Origin: Adiantum capillus-veneris
Taxonomy: Eukaryota > Streptophyta > Polypodiopsida > Polypodiales > Pteridaceae
Assembly (NCBI GenBank): GCA_014529385.2
Contig: CM043969.1
Coordinates: 16,690,446 to 16,754,445, forward strand
DNA length: 64,000 bases
Reading direction: 5' to 3'
Shown: piece after piece, positions 22,333 through 33,960 of the stretch
Numbering within the stretch: position 1 is the first letter of the stretch
Layout: the number at the start of each line of letters is the position of its first letter
Notes under the pieces: generated by a model
Seen by the model: only the letters and a program-made list of their open reading frames with translations
Databases searched by the model: none
Told to the model about the DNA's origin: nothing
Program-made: the position numbers and the translations under genes

Positions 22333-23469
22333 TGTCAGGAGTTTTTTGGAGCAAGGGATTGTGCATATGTACATACATATGCATGGTGCATCGAATAAAG
22401 GATTTCCCAATTTCCATAACCAGGTGGTTATGTGGGGCCCACATGTGTACAGGTAGGACAGTGTATACATAGTGCATCGATTTTCACTATCACCAGTACC
22501 AGTATGTTTTTTCTACAATAATGAGGAGTTTATAGCGCGTAAAACTTCTTGAGGAAGATATCCGCGGGCAGACGACGTGAGGTCAGCAGGTGCGTCAGAT
22601 GGCATCTAGTGGCGTCAGGAGGGCGAACGAGGTCAATATTTGCACGCGGATGAGGACGGACACAACGTGGGTGTTTTCTTGTGAGAGTTATGCAGAAAGG
22701 TCATCATTAGGACCACTTTTTGGGGCCACTTCACGTGGTGGCGAGATGCATTATTGGAAAAAAGCTGAGTGCCAGGTGTGCAAATGATGCAAAAAGGTGA
22801 CAACTATGCACTGCGAGGTCAGTTTTTGGCCTGTTCGGGGTCCGTTTGAGGTCATCTAAAAGGCCAAGGGTGCCCAACTAAAAAAGCTAAGTGTGGGAAC
22901 TGAAAGAACTGAGAGAAGACCAGAAAAAACGTGGAGAAGAGAGGAGGAATAGCCGTAGGTGTGTTTTTGGGGTTTTTGGAGCCTGTTTTGGCCGTAAACT
23001 GCTCATCCGAGGTCGGATTTGAGCATTTTGACATTGTAGACTGGGGTTTTGGGCCGTTCCGGACGCGATGGCGCTGTCCATTTTGCCAAATTCCTCACTC
23101 TTTTCCTGCTATTTTTCTGTGTAAGTTTCTCCTATGAGCGAAGTTTTTGCTCTAGTTTGTGATTGTATCTGGCTTATTTTACCCATATTGTGTGAGCTAT
23201 TTGCCCCATTGGTGTTGGCCCAAGCTCAATTGTATCTAAACATCAGAAATTCTCCTCTTTTGAGCTGAATTTTTTGGGTGTGTGTGTGTGTGTCTGTGTG
23301 GAGTGGGCAAGTGGATAGTCTCTCTCCTCTCACTCCAGAGGTGTGTTCCCTGTCTCGGCCAGGTGTGTTGTCTAAGCCGAGTGGTGCCCCATAGTGTGTG
23401 TGTGTATCTTCCCAAGAGTGTGTGTCGGGTTGTTATAGAGGCGCTGTGTGTGTTTTCATCCCGCTCACA
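22333..23469 (+). repeat. L1 5' LTR
   Basis: TGTCAGGAG...CGCTCACA, nearly identical to the 3' copy. The GT run near 23,279-23,292 is short here. Confidence 0.9.
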
Positions 23470-23475
23470 TTCTTT

Positions 23476-23490
23476 TGGTGCCCCCACGGA
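23476..23490 (+). other. L1 primer-binding site candidate
   Basis: TGGTGCCCCCACGGA begins six bases after the LTR end. The tRNA is not identified; position and the TGG start are the evidence. Confidence 0.5.
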
Positions 23491-23540
23491 GGATCTTCTT
23501 CGAGTACCTTCTGCTTCGAGCTTCAAGCTTCGAGATTCGG

Positions 23541-23632
23541 AATTACAGGTTGCAGATTACAGGTTACAGGTTACAGGTTACAGGGACAGGGACAGGTACA
23601 GGTACAAGTGATTCACACAGGTACAGGTAGCT
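23541..23632 (+). repeat. Short tandem repeats in L1 leader
   Basis: Runs of (t)tacagg- and acaggtac-type 6- to 7-bp units over about 90 bp. The rest of the leader (23,633-24,026 and 24,613-25,076) shows no domain. An open stretch at 24,789-25,031 has no recognisable product and is probably untranslated. Confidence 0.6.
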
Positions 23633-24026
23633 GGAGTACAATGATATACTAGTAGTGATGTCACTTGTAGTTGTTGTGGGTATCCATCACTTGGCGCCTG
23701 TTTGAGCGCATTGTCTGCTGGATTGTACGTTACTTGTGGAAACTGCCATTGTACGCATTTGTGGATCCATACTTGGTTGTATTTGGCAGTCCCAACCATT
23801 TTTGAGACTTGGTCTGGAAGATAGTCATTTCTGAGACTTGACTATACGCGATTTGCATTAGCCTTCGTGTGAGGGTCGATAGCGTGAGGTTTTTATTGAG
23901 CTGGGGGATTCTCAAATGTAGAGATCCTTTCGGTGATACAGGTAGCTGGAGCACCCTTTTTGTGACCTCGCCATAGGCTATGTACTAGTGAGTCCTACTT
24001 GATGCTCGGGTTCTATTGTTGACAGT

Positions 24027-24276
24027 TGTGCGCTCCTTGCCGCACTGTCGAAGCAAGGGACTTGCCAATACACCGTGTGCGAGCCACAAACGGCTCCAAG
24101 CACACAACAAGCCTAAACTAGCAAGCTCAAGGAAACAAAGGGTGTGTCACTCACCGCTCTACGCTCGCCTTCGTGGTGGATTCCTCGCCGCGATGAAGAA
24201 GAAGCTGCAGTCGTGCCGCGCTCAACCGCTTCGCCGCCGTCGTGCCTTTGTAATGCTCGATCGCACACACACTCTC

Positions 24277-24317
<41 letters not shown>

Positions 24318-24612
24318 AGGAGGTGAAGAAGAAGAAGATGGAGATGGAGCAAGAGCACTCTTCTATTGCACAAATGAGAGAATGAGTAAAAATTAGGTTT
24401 AGTTGGCTTTTATAGGAGCTCACCCCATTCACACTTGGGCGCCCATGCTTAGCCAACTAATCCCTTGAATGTCCCAGTTAGAGTGCGCCTCTCATCGACG
24501 ATCACTCTTACCCTTTTCCTATTGGTCCGACAAGCCCGGTACCTGACTCTACCAAATACATAATACGCGTCCATCGTAGGTGATGGGTGTCCGTGAGCCG
24601 TGAGGGTTAACA
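24027..24612 (-). repeat. S1: solo LTR of the G1/G2 family
   Basis: A 586-bp reverse-strand copy of the G2 LTR: the minus strand starts TGTTAACCCTCACGGCTCA and ends GCGCACA. It carries the same TATAAAA box (plus-strand 24,408-24,414) and CT/CA microsatellite. It is flanked by a perfect 5-bp duplication ACAGT (24,022-24,026 and 24,613-24,617). No internal sequence remains, so it arose by LTR-LTR recombination after insertion into the L1 leader. Confidence 0.92.
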
Positions 24613-25076
24613 ACAGTCTATGGATACATATACAGTCTATATTTTGGGTTCCTACTGCTCTATTTCTGGGGAAGCTCTGCCAAAATTTTTCCAAGTTATG
24701 ATGGCTAGTTGTTTGGTCTTTTGAGCCATTTATGCTGTTATGCTGCTGAAAGTTTGGCAAAATCAGAGGTTAAGTCAGGTGTGCCTTCTTGGGAGCTTCA
24801 TGGTTGGCTTTAATGGATGATCAAAATGGCCCTCAATTCACTCCTTTTCATTTAACTCAAAGAATCCAGATTAATGTTCATGTGTCTAGGAAGATCTTTT
24901 TCCAGCAGCGCATAGTCTTTATGTTTGGGCCAAGAAGATTGAGAGAGATCCTGGAATGTCCTTTGCCTGTTGTAATTCCAATGATCAACTATGAAAACTC
25001 ATTTGATGTGCATATGTTTGTCCTTATCTAAAGCTGAGCTCCATTGAAGTTTCTAGGGATTTGGTAGTGAAAAGTT

Positions 25077-26627
25077 TTGGGTTCTTGCACGTGTGTTCGA
25101 AGGGGTTCTCAAAGCATCATAATTTGGGTAGCCATGGCTTTCTCTTATCCGGAATTTCATGGAAGAAGTGGTGAAGATGCGGAAGACTTTCTGGAGCAAG
25201 TCGAGGTGGCATGCATAAGCAACAATATGTGTGATGAGGAGAAGATTTTGAGGCTATTTGGATTGCTTTTGAAAGATGAGGCCCATGTTTGGCTCATGGA
25301 TTTGGAAGCTAAAGAAGCAATGGCTTCTTCTTATGGTTTGAGTCTTGACAAGTTTATAGAAGATTTTTTAGAGCGTTTCCAAGTTTTTGAAGATGCAAAT
25401 GCAGTATGGAATGAGCTCAATGCTCTTAAGCAAGGTTCTTGTCAAGGTGTTGATGCCTATGTACAAGGTTTTACAGATTTATGGACTCGTTGGTGTGTTG
25501 CTCTTAAGGATGAGACCCCCCCTTGTTCATTGAAGAAAAGTTCTTTTGTTGATGGTTTGTCACCTTGGTTGCGGTTCGAGGTTGAGTTGAAGACGCCCGA
25601 GTCTTTTGAAGATGCGGCATGCATTGCAAAGCACAAGGAATGGAAGTTTAAGCGTCTTGAGGAACATGGTATCAGTACATGTATGCATGTGCAAGATGGA
25701 TTTGACATGGAAGATGAAGTTAAGCCTAAGCAGGTGAAAAGTAGCCTATCCTATGATGTTTCTCGTTTCTTCCCAAGGTCTATTGTGAAGCGTAAAGAGG
25801 TCTTGCAGGTTGACAGGTTTATGGAAGAGCCTAAAGAGGTGAGTAATGCTTTGGATACAGGATTGAAAAGTCTTGAAGAGGATGCATTGGCTACTTGTGT
25901 ACCTTGTGATTCTGGGTGTGAGTGTGAGGTTGAGGTTATTGATGATGAGCACGTATCTTTGGATACTAGTTCCTTGGAAATTAGGGAAGAGGGCAAGGTT
26001 GAGAGACATTTTGTGGATTTGTTGGATGTGGAGACTGTTTTGAAGCCATATGTTGATGGATGTGCAGTGATTGAATCGATTTGTGAGCATGATTGTGGTT
26101 TAGAGCAGGGATCTGTATTCTTGGAGACTGATGAACCCATGCTAGAAGCTATGGATAGTGGTGATAGCCATGATTATGATGTGGATGAAGTTATGTGTGA
26201 TGATGAGTATGCTTATGATGAGGAGAAGGGGTTTGGCATATATGAGTCCAATCTCAGCTATGTGGATGCCTATGCTAGGGATATGTGTGCTGCGGGGATA
26301 CTTTTGTGCTTTGGATATCAACAACTTTACCTTCACACAATGCTTTTAGCTACTTGGATGCATGATTTGCAGGTTGTTGCTATGGCTGGTGAAGCCAAGA
26401 TGCCAGGTGATGAGTCACTTGAGTTGTCTCTATCGGCGGTTGGGTTGAATGTGGCATGCAATATTTATGCTTTTGGAACTCCAGACAGGGTGGATGTGTT
26501 AGTTGGATATGCCTATGGTGCATTTTGGTTGATTGTTCACAAATGTAGGTGTGGTGTTATGATGCTTCTTGTGAATCAGGCGATATGCCTTTGGCCTTTT
26601 GATCCAGGTGGAATGAGCATCTACTAG
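25077..26627 (+). CDS. L1 Gag-like protein with acidic and hydrophobic C-terminus
   Basis: An uninterrupted 516-codon ORF; the real start may be Met20 (25,134), where similarity to retrotransposon Gag begins (FSYPEFHGRSGEDAEDFLEQ). Residues ~30-200 carry a capsid-type pattern: ILRLFGLLLKDEAHVWLMDL, FIEDFLERFQVF, GVDAYVQGFTDLW, FVDGLSPWLRFEV. There is no CCHC knuckle. Residues ~230-400 are strongly acidic. The last ~110 residues have hydrophobic stretches (around 402-430, 475-490 and 494-509) and end in PFDPGG before the stop. Capsid assembly is a family-based inference; the C-terminal half is unrecognised. Confidence 0.75.
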   Translation: MGSCTCVRRGSQSIIIWVAMAFSYPEFHGRSGEDAEDFLEQVEVACISNNMCDEEKILRLFGLLLKDEAHVWLMDLEAKEAMASSYGLSLDKFIEDFLERFQVFEDANAVWNELNALKQGSCQGVDAYVQGFTDLWTRWCVALKDETPPCSLKKSSFVDGLSPWLRFEVELKTPESFEDAACIAKHKEWKFKRLEEHGISTCMHVQDGFDMEDEVKPKQVKSSLSYDVSRFFPRSIVKRKEVLQVDRFMEEPKEVSNALDTGLKSLEEDALATCVPCDSGCECEVEVIDDEHVSLDTSSLEIREEGKVERHFVDLLDVETVLKPYVDGCAVIESICEHDCGLEQGSVFLETDEPMLEAMDSGDSHDYDVDEVMCDDEYAYDEEKGFGIYESNLSYVDAYARDMCAAGILLCFGYQQLYLHTMLLATWMHDLQVVAMAGEAKMPGDESLELSLSAVGLNVACNIYAFGTPDRVDVLVGYAYGAFWLIVHKCRCGVMMLLVNQAICLWPFDPGGMSIY

Positions 26628-26656
26628 TGCTGCTGCTGAGCATGAATGCTCTAGCA

Positions 26657-26677
26657 GGCTAGGGGGTGGGCAAATTA
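26657..26677 (+). other. L1 polypurine tract
   Basis: GGCTAGGGGGTGGGCAA just upstream of the 3' LTR start TGTCAGG; shared almost exactly with L2. Confidence 0.75.
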
Positions 26678-27613
26678 TGTCAGGAGTTTTTTGGAGCAAG
26701 GGATTGTGCATATGTACATACATATGCATGGTGCATCGAATAAAGGATTTCCCAATTTCCATAACCAGGTGGTTATGTGGGGCCCACATGTGTACAGGTA
26801 GGATAGTGTGTACATAGTGCATCGATTTTCAGTATCACCAGTACCAGTATGTTTTTTCTACAATAATGAGGAGTTTATAGTGCGTAAAACTTCTCAAGGA
26901 AGCTATCTGCGGGCCGACGACGTGAGGTCAACAGGTGCGTCAGATGGCATCTAGTGGCGTCAGGAGGGCGAACGAGGTCAATATTTGCACGCGGATGAGG
27001 ACGGACACAACGTGGGTGTTTTCTTGTGAGAGTTATGCAGAAAGGTCATCATTAGGACCACTTTTTGGGGCCACTTCACGTGGTGGAGAGATACATTATT
27101 GGAAAAAAGCTGAGTGCCAGGTGTGCAAATGATGCAAAAAGGTGACAACTATGCACTGCGAGGTCAGTTTTTGGCCTGTTCGGGGTCCGTTTGAGGTCAT
27201 CTAAAAGGCCAAGGGTGCCCAACTAAAAAAGCTAAGTGTGGGAACTGAAAAAACTGAGAGAAGACCAGAAAAAACGTGGAGAAGAGAGGAGGAACAGCCG
27301 CAGGTGTGTTTTTGGGGTTTTTGGAGCCAGTTTTGGCCGTAAACTGCTCATCTGAGGTCGGATTTGAGCACTTTGACATTGTAGACTGGGGTTTTGGGCC
27401 GTTCCGAACGCGATGGCGCTGTCCATTTTGCCAAATTCCTCACTCTTTTCCTGCTGTTTTTCTGTGTAAGTTTCTCTTATGAGCGAAGTTTCTGCTCTAG
27501 TTTGTGATTGTATCTGGCTTATTTTACCCATATTGTGTGAGCCCCATTGGTGTTGGCCCAAGCTCAATTGTATCTAAACATCAGAAATTCTCCTCTTTTT
27601 AGCTGAGTTTTTT

Positions 27614-27659
<46 letters not shown>

Positions 27660-27829
27660 AGTGGGCAAGTGGATAGTCTCTCTCCTCTCACTCCAGAGGT
27701 GTGTTCCCTGTCTCGGCCAGGTGTGTTGTCTAAGCCGAGTGGTGCCCCATAGTGTGTGTGTGTGTATCTTCCCAAGAGTGTGTGTCGGGCCGTTATAGAG
27801 GCGCTCTGTGTGTTTTCATCCCACTCACA
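26678..27829 (+). repeat. L1 3' LTR
   Basis: TGTCAGGAG...CACTCACA, followed by the target copy CCGT. It contains a GT microsatellite of about 43 bp (27,616-27,658), against about 14 bp in the 5' LTR. Confidence 0.9.
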
Positions 27830-27887
27830 CCGTCAATGAAAGCAAGCCCACCGTTTGGGATTCTCCTTTATCCACCACTAGACATGT

Positions 27888-29310
27888 CTATTGCATCGAA
27901 ATCTCCACCATCTTTGGCAACACAACCTCCTCTTTGGCAATACACTCGATTCCAGTATCATCAAGCCCTCCTGCTACAACCAGCTGCTCTTCAAGGTTAA
28001 TCATCTCCACTTGCCTATCCGCTTCAACTGCTTGTGCTTCAATCACCTCTTCTACTGCTGCATCATGCTCTACCAAGCTAGAGAGAAATTCTCTACACAC
28101 TGCATCCTCTTGGTCATCATCCATAGGTAGGGCCACTTCATCCCTTGCGGCAAGAATCTGCACCGTCTGCATAACTCCATTTGTGGGCATAGACTCCTCC
28201 ACTTGGTCTCCATCAAACACATCGACTAGCTCTGTTCCCTGCTCTTCTTGAACATTGGCTATCACCATATCATCAAACACATAACAAGGCAGCTTTACCT
28301 TTAATAGCTCCGGTTCATCAGACTCTGTCTCCTCACCATAGGATGTAGACTCATCCGCTCTATCCTCCTTGCTTGTCTCCCAACAACTTGAGCTTGTATC
28401 TTCTTCATCACCGGAATCATATACCGACTCCGCATTTGCATCTTCATCTGCTTGCTGCTCCACCAATGCTTGATCATCTTCATGAATTTTCTTACTTTCT
28501 CCACCTGCTTTTGAACCCTCAGTATCTGCAACCCAATTGCACTCTACTACCTTTTCATGCAAACTTTCCACAAGGACGTGCTTACCTCTTGAATCTGCAC
28601 TAGAACCTCAACATCTACTATCACTTTTGCATCGTGGTTGGCTTCAACATGGGGCTTCTCCTTGACAAGATTGTCCACCCTCGGCACATGCACATCACAA
28701 ACCAAAAATCTCCAAGGAACATAACCAACCATAGGCTCTGCTTTTTGAACAAGTGGAACCACCTTTGGTCGGACCAAAGAACACTCTACAACTGCTGCAA
28801 CAGGCACATAATCTGCAGGATTCAACATGTCCAATTCCAACTTTTGTGCTACCTTTCTGCTCTTGATCTTGGTCAGATAGACCATATCTTCATAGGTATC
28901 AGCACCGTCTTCCACCTTTTCTCTAATCCTTGGATGCAAGCACTCTAACAGCTTCAACAGCTTTAAATATTGATTGCCTTTTACCCCAATAGCATCCTCT
29001 AGCTGAACCCAACAGGCTTCAAACTGCTCAAGAAAAATGGAAAAATCCTTACTCACATCCTGGCGTACCGCCTTCAGCTTTGCACCAGCTTCTTCCGGAG
29101 TAATCACTTCTCAAAACCACTCCAAAAACTGAACCTACAGCTTTTGCCATGATCCTTGATCACTGCTCTTTAAACCATCGAAAAAAATCTTGGATTGCCC
29201 GCGCATCAACAACAACGGCATCATCTGCAGCTCTTTTGCATCCACCCATCAACATATGCATCGACATCATCCATAACTTGAAATCTACTAATCAATCCTC
29301 GGAATCTTCA
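27888..29310 (-). pseudogene. L2 gag-like ORF
   Basis: Two long minus-strand frames. The upstream one (from ~29,310, main open part 29,107-28,547) has a capsid-like pattern: FFDGLKSSDQGSWQKL, a stop, then DFSIFLEQFEACWVQLED, LLKLLECLHPRIREKV, YLTKIKSRKVAQKL. The downstream one (28,571-27,888, 227 codons) is very acidic (DSGDEEDTSSS, ESDEPELLKVKLPCYVFDD) and runs up to the L1 insertion. No CCHC knuckle or pol motif. Layout matches L1: capsid-like N-terminus, acidic second half. Confidence 0.6.
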
Positions 29311-29322
29311 ATGCCTATAAAT

Positions 29323-30367
29323 ATGGGGCACACACCGATGCACGCCCAAAAACACACACACACACAAGCAGAGAAGAGAAGGGGGAAGGGAGAATCCACT
29401 CCAAGAGATAGCAATGATAGCTTCCTTGCATACACACAACCATTTACAATCAATTCCCTGTCGGCACAACCCCTCAACAAAAATCTCAATGGCCAAAATT
29501 CCAAATGGCAAGAGCCCTAGTCGAAAAAAACCCGGATGGCTCAAAAAATACCCTAAAAATTCATGTATAGCTCCTTTTATAGGGATGGCTAAGCCAAAAA
29601 AAGAAAAAATGTGTTCCTTCCTCGGCTTAGAACTCCCTCTTCTTGGACTCCTTTTGGCTTTGACGGCCCTGCCAATGGATGCGACCAAAACAAGGAAAAA
29701 ACACCTGCAACCATCCTTTGGGCGACTGCTCCAAAATTTGACAAGCCCTAGTTAGGCTCTCAAAACTCAGAATGGAGAGCTGTTGCTTCCTGTTACTTTC
29801 ATATAACGCTCACCACACTTGTGAACCTCTTCAAGCTTAAAAAAAATCTAGATAGAATGCCTCCCCATGTGGTCAAAAAGTGGGCACCAACCCGGCCCCC
29901 GACAAAACTTCAAATGGCCATAACCTGCAATCCATAGCTCCAATCTGCAATCCAAAAAGACAGGCATGCTCCATAAATCAAGCTCTTCACACCAACAGCT
30001 CCAAAATGGCTTGGATCACTTGGTATCACCTGCCCTATGCCTCTCAAATCTGCAATGCACTACACTTTCAAACTCCAATATCTTGGGCTCCGTAGCTCTA
30101 TTTGATGAGCCATTTGGACCTGCTCCTTTAGCACTTCAAGCTCTACATTTCTAGGCAAAGAGACTGCACCTTGAACCTCATTCATTTGATCCTCAAATTA
30201 GTCCTTTGGAGCCTTTCTTGGCCTATAAACCGCATCAGCCATACATATCCGCTGCCACCTGTCTGCCCAGGATCTTTATAGATGCTATGGGCCTTTGCCG
30301 TGCATCTGCTAGCCTACAGATGCATGTCCATGCCATCTTCTATGGTCGACCAACTTTGGTTGCAACA
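29323..30367 (-). repeat. L2 5' LTR (right copy, truncated)
   Basis: Aligns with 19,995-20,282 and 21,065-21,812 of the left LTR, ending CTTTGGTTGCAACA. It lacks ~780 bp in the middle and the U5 end, so the PBS is gone and this copy of L2 could not be reverse-transcribed normally. Confidence 0.7.
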
Positions 30368-31281
30368 ACGGTCACTAGGAAAGAAACAAACAAGGAAGAT
30401 CATCATGAGCCACAATGGCCAAGACCCAAGGAACCCAAGAAGAAGATAGGAACTTACCCTAACCCTATAGAGGAGATCAATCGAGTCAAGCATTTTCTAT
30501 GGGTTTGGTAGAAGAGACCCAAAGGGATCTAGAGCCAGCACCTAGACAGATCTAGATTATAGACATAGTGTTCCCTAGATAAAATCAACCTCACAAAGAC
30601 CATAGACCACTAGCCACACCTAGTGTCATCCAAGAAGAAAGTGACTTTAAGTCATTAAGAATGAGAAGTGGGCATACTCCGTTCTTGTTGGAGATAATGT
30701 TTACAAAGAGATCACTTGACCCAATCAAAGTCTTCTCCATGTCAAGGGACTGAAGCCCAAAAAGTGTTGATAATATTTCCAAATTGATGGATTTCATGGC
30801 TTCAGAAGTTAGAACCACCATCATGTGTTAACTTTATGGGGACCCCAAGCTATTGCTATTCTTAGCTCTTTGATATTTCCTCAATGAAGAAGTGAAAGTT
30901 GGGCTACCACAGTTTGCACAGATGGATGGAGCTAGGGAGGTGCCAATAGAGGAGGAACACTTAGATCCACAACCCAACCTAGATGAGAACTTTGTCATTG
31001 AAATACCTGTTAACAGGTTGGGACAATACTTTGAAGGTGACGAATCCAATGCAACCATACCAATCACTACCAAGGGATTAACTATGAAGGGAATTCTTGA
31101 TGGTGACACTAGGGTTAGCATTGTAACTAAAAATTGTTGGGAATCTATGGGAAGACCTCACCTTGGGACGCTAGAAGATCTCAAGATCAAGGTCTTTGGA
31201 CACAAAATAAAGCATACCTTCATTGTTATGGATTTTTCTAAGCACACTATCTCATTTGAGATGATCTTAGGATTTCTTTAA
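30368..31281 (+). pseudogene. G1 gag C-terminus and protease
   Basis: Resumes at the residues where L2 cut in (KKKIGTYPNP; G2: KRKIGTYPNP). An in-frame TAA at 30,829 and a TGA shortly after precede the protease: LPQFAQM, FEGDESNATIPITTKGL, then the active-site loop as ILDGDTRVSIV where G2 has VLDGGAGVSMV, so the third residue of the D-G-G motif is changed. FIVMDFSKHTISFEMILG ends the domain, one frame break short of the usual GRPFM. Confidence 0.75.
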
Positions 31282-31547
31282 TGAGGGAAGAAAACATAGT
31301 GCATGATTGGTCTAAAAACCATGTCTACTTACAATTCCAAGACTCTGCCATTTGAGTTGATCTTGTTATTGGTCAAGCACATCCTCTAGGAAACAAATTT
31401 ATAATTGATCATAGATCTGACACCACAATTCACTCGGCCCCATTGCAATATTGTTACACGTGTAAAAAGGACACTAATGTTGGAAAAGATTCCCCTTATA
31501 TGGATGTTATACTACCTGGGAAGCCTGAGTCTGACAATGTGGATTAG

Positions 31548-31655
31548 GAACACCTAGAAGCAACCATAGACACTTGGAAAAGAAGGGGAATGACCTAGGT
31601 AACACCTAGAAGCAACCATAGACACTTGGGAAAATAGGGGAATGACCTAGGTAAC
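31548..31655 (+). repeat. 54-bp tandem duplication in G1
   Basis: Two adjacent copies of a ~54-bp unit ('cacctagaagcaaccataga' through 'gacctaggtaa'). G2 has this sequence only once (~63,381-63,440). Confidence 0.75.
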
Positions 31656-31671
31656 ACCTAAGGGGGAAGAA

Positions 31672-32019
31672 ATGCCAAAACCCGTACCTTTAAATATGAT
31701 AGGAGCAATGCATATAGCTTCTAATGGCCTACCATATGAAGGCTTGACTGACATTGGAACCAGTAGCGTCTCAAAAGACTATAGCCCACATGATTTGAAG
31801 TCAAAATTATCAATTGAAATTGACTCTGAGAATGAAGAATCTGAGTTAAATTTTGGTGCAAATGTGGGGACAACCCATTCAAGTCCTAGTGGTACTCTAG
31901 ATGACAATCTATCTGGGAGAGGAGAAGACACAAGTAGCGATTCATCTAGTGATTCTTCACTAGAGATCAGCCATAACAAAAAATTAGACAAGAGGAGTAA
32001 GATATATAAGAGGCAATGA
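31672..32019 (+). pseudogene. G1 protease-RT linker, acidic/Ser-rich
   Basis: A 115-codon open stretch beginning MPKPVPLNM, the same phrase G2 has at ~63,450. It becomes very acidic and Ser-rich (IEIDSENEESELNF, EDTSSDSSSDSSLE). No catalytic motif. G2 diverges from it after HIA because its next residues match the post-integrase tail. Confidence 0.65.
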
Positions 32020-32429
32020 TATGGAGCAAATGTGCGTGCTAGGATAAATGAAAAGAAATCTACCGTAGAATAGATTAATTATATGGGGGCATGTGATGCT
32101 CATCGGAAGTTGGTAGATAAATACCTTCAAAGCATCGTGTGTTGTAGTCCACAACCCATTGACATCACACAACTAGAAGCTACAGAGAAGCCAAATTTCA
32201 ATTGTACTGTAAGGACGTGAAAAAATCAAGACCTAGTTCAACAACAAAAGGAAGCGGAAGAGAAATCACAGTCCACAAAACAACAAGATCCCACTGACTT
32301 ACACCCTGTACCTAACCATTTCCAATCCTACACCACGAAGGAGCATAAGTTTTTGTATACAAAGGCCCAGAGAACACCTATCGATGTAATGGAGTCTATG
32401 ATGGTCCTCTGATAGTTAAGGAAATAGAC

Positions 32430-33131
32430 TTAGCGGACCCATGTGAGAAGTCCAAACTTGTTTTCATTACCCAAGATCCGACAAAGACTGAGGAATATGT
32501 ACTTAAGGAGATTCTCAAGGAATTCAAGGATATATTTTCCTGGACATATTATGATATGAAAGGTGTTCCACCTTCCATGGTGCAACACACAACTATCATG
32601 AATAGCATGGCTAAACCAGTCCAACAACGACCCTACCCAATGAATCCTAAGTATGCAAAGATTGTTCAAGAAGAGATTGAAAAGTTTGTTAAATGCGGAT
32701 TCATATACCCTATTGAGCACTCAAAATGGGTGTCTCCAATAGTTAATGTGCCAAAAAATAATGGGAAACTCAGAGTGTGCGTGGATCTGAAGAAGGTCAA
32801 TGCCACCACTAAGAGAAACCATTACCCCTTGCCATATTCGAAACATGTTCTTGAAAGAGTTGCAAGGAAGGAATCTTATAGCTTTTTAGATAGGTACTCT
32901 GGTTACAAGCAAAACACAATTGCACTAGAGGACCAAGCTAAACGTGCTTTTATAACCGAATTTGGAGTGTTCACATTTTGTGTTATGGCTTTTGGCTTAA
33001 CCAATGCCCCTGCTACCTTCCAAAGATTAATAAACATTGCTTTTAGGAAATATTTGAGGGATTTTTGTGAATCTTTTTTAGATGACCTTTATACTTATTC
33101 TTCTTGGAAAGAACATCTATCATGTTTATGA
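32430..33131 (+). pseudogene. G1 reverse transcriptase
   Basis: Clear RT motifs: ILKEFKDIFSWTYYDMKG lead-in, KWVSPIVNVPKNNGKLRVCV, YPLPYSKHVLERVA, YSFLDRYSGYKQ, VMAFGLTNAPATFQRL, and the catalytic box ESFLDDLYTY (FLDD for YMDD). The frame is open for 191 codons (32,556-33,131), then breaks; the thumb region 33,132-33,380 is badly decayed. The stretch 32,020-32,430 is a decayed linker. Confidence 0.85.
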
Positions 33132-33339
33132 AAGGTGTTTGAAAAGTGCAAACTGTATCACATTGCCAATTTTAGGTTAAACATAGAGTCATTTTAGAGC
33201 ACATAGTGTCCAAATATGGAATTTCCATAGATGAGCGTAAAATTATATTTTAAACTTTGTCGAGATAGCTCGCCCATTGTACAAGCTTCTTATTGAGTTC
33301 CACTGGACCGCGGAGTGTGACCATGCTTATGAGTTATTA

Positions 33340-33960
33340 AAAAGGCCTTAACAAGTGCTCCCATCCTACGAGTGTCCGATTGGAATTTAATTTTTTATGT
33401 GCATATTAATGCATGAAACTTTGTTATTGGGTGTGTTCTAGCTCTACCAAGAGAACATAAATTGGACTACCCCATTAGCTTTTCAAGTCGTCAATTAAAT
33501 GATGCTTAGAGGAACTACACCACTACAGAGCAGGAAGGTTTAGCTATGATTTACGCAATAAAGAAATTTCGCTACTACCTTCTTGCCAACAGGTTTGTTT
33601 TCTATGTGGATCATCAAGCATTGCTGTATCTAGTAATTAAACCTTGTTCCACGAGAAGAACTACACGATGGTTATTAATTCTTCTTGGGTTTAATTTTAT
33701 TGTTGTGGTGAGACCTGGTAAAAGACATGTCATGGCGGACCATTTGTCTCGCAAACCCAATGGTGAATCCCCTACTGGAATCGATGATGAATTTCCCGAT
33801 ACTTCCCTATTCTTAGTCAAGACCATGTCTGAATGGAGTGGGAAGATTGTGAACTTTTTAGTTAATGGTTTTCCGCCCAAAGAGATTCGTAAGGATATAG
33901 CTCAAAAATTATTAAAGGAATGTGAACCTTATTCTCTAATTGCAAGAACTTTCTACAATC
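33340..33960 (+). pseudogene. G1 RNase H
   Basis: ALTSAPILRVSDWN leads into FYVHINA (first Asp replaced by Asn), NYTTTEQEGLAM and FYVDHQALLYL. The later segment RHVMADHLSRKPNGE and GIDDEFPDTSLF is shared with G3 (GIDDDLPDAYLF), showing the two belong to related lineages. Stops precede the frame that opens at 33,546. Confidence 0.75.

Larger units (their letters stand above)
22333..27829 (+). mobile_element. L1: near-intact gag-only LTR element
   Basis: LTRs of 1,137 bp (22,333-23,469) and 1,152 bp (26,678-27,829) differ by only a few percent by eye plus a GT-repeat length change. The flanks are CCGT on both sides (22,329-22,332 and 27,830-27,833). It has a PBS candidate, a single intact 516-codon ORF and a purine tract. 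No pol sequence exists between the LTRs, so movement needs enzymes from another element. It lies inside L2 and itself contains solo LTR S1. Confidence 0.88.
19771..30367 (-). mobile_element. L2: antisense gag-only LTR element
   Basis: Two related LTRs (19,771-21,812 and ~29,323-30,367) bound a ~2-kb internal region interrupted by L1. A purine tract beside the left LTR sets the orientation as minus. The flanks in G1 are ACGT (19,767-19,770) and ACGG (30,368-30,371), a probable 4-bp duplication with one change. The interior encodes only a gag-like protein; no protease, RT or integrase motif is present. The right LTR has lost its U5 end and PBS. Confidence 0.75.

Noticed and set aside
23282-23652. 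Overlapping ORFs of ~60-110 codons near the L1 5' LTR end
   Set aside because: They translate GT-rich LTR and short tandem repeats and are not conserved in frame in the 3' LTR.
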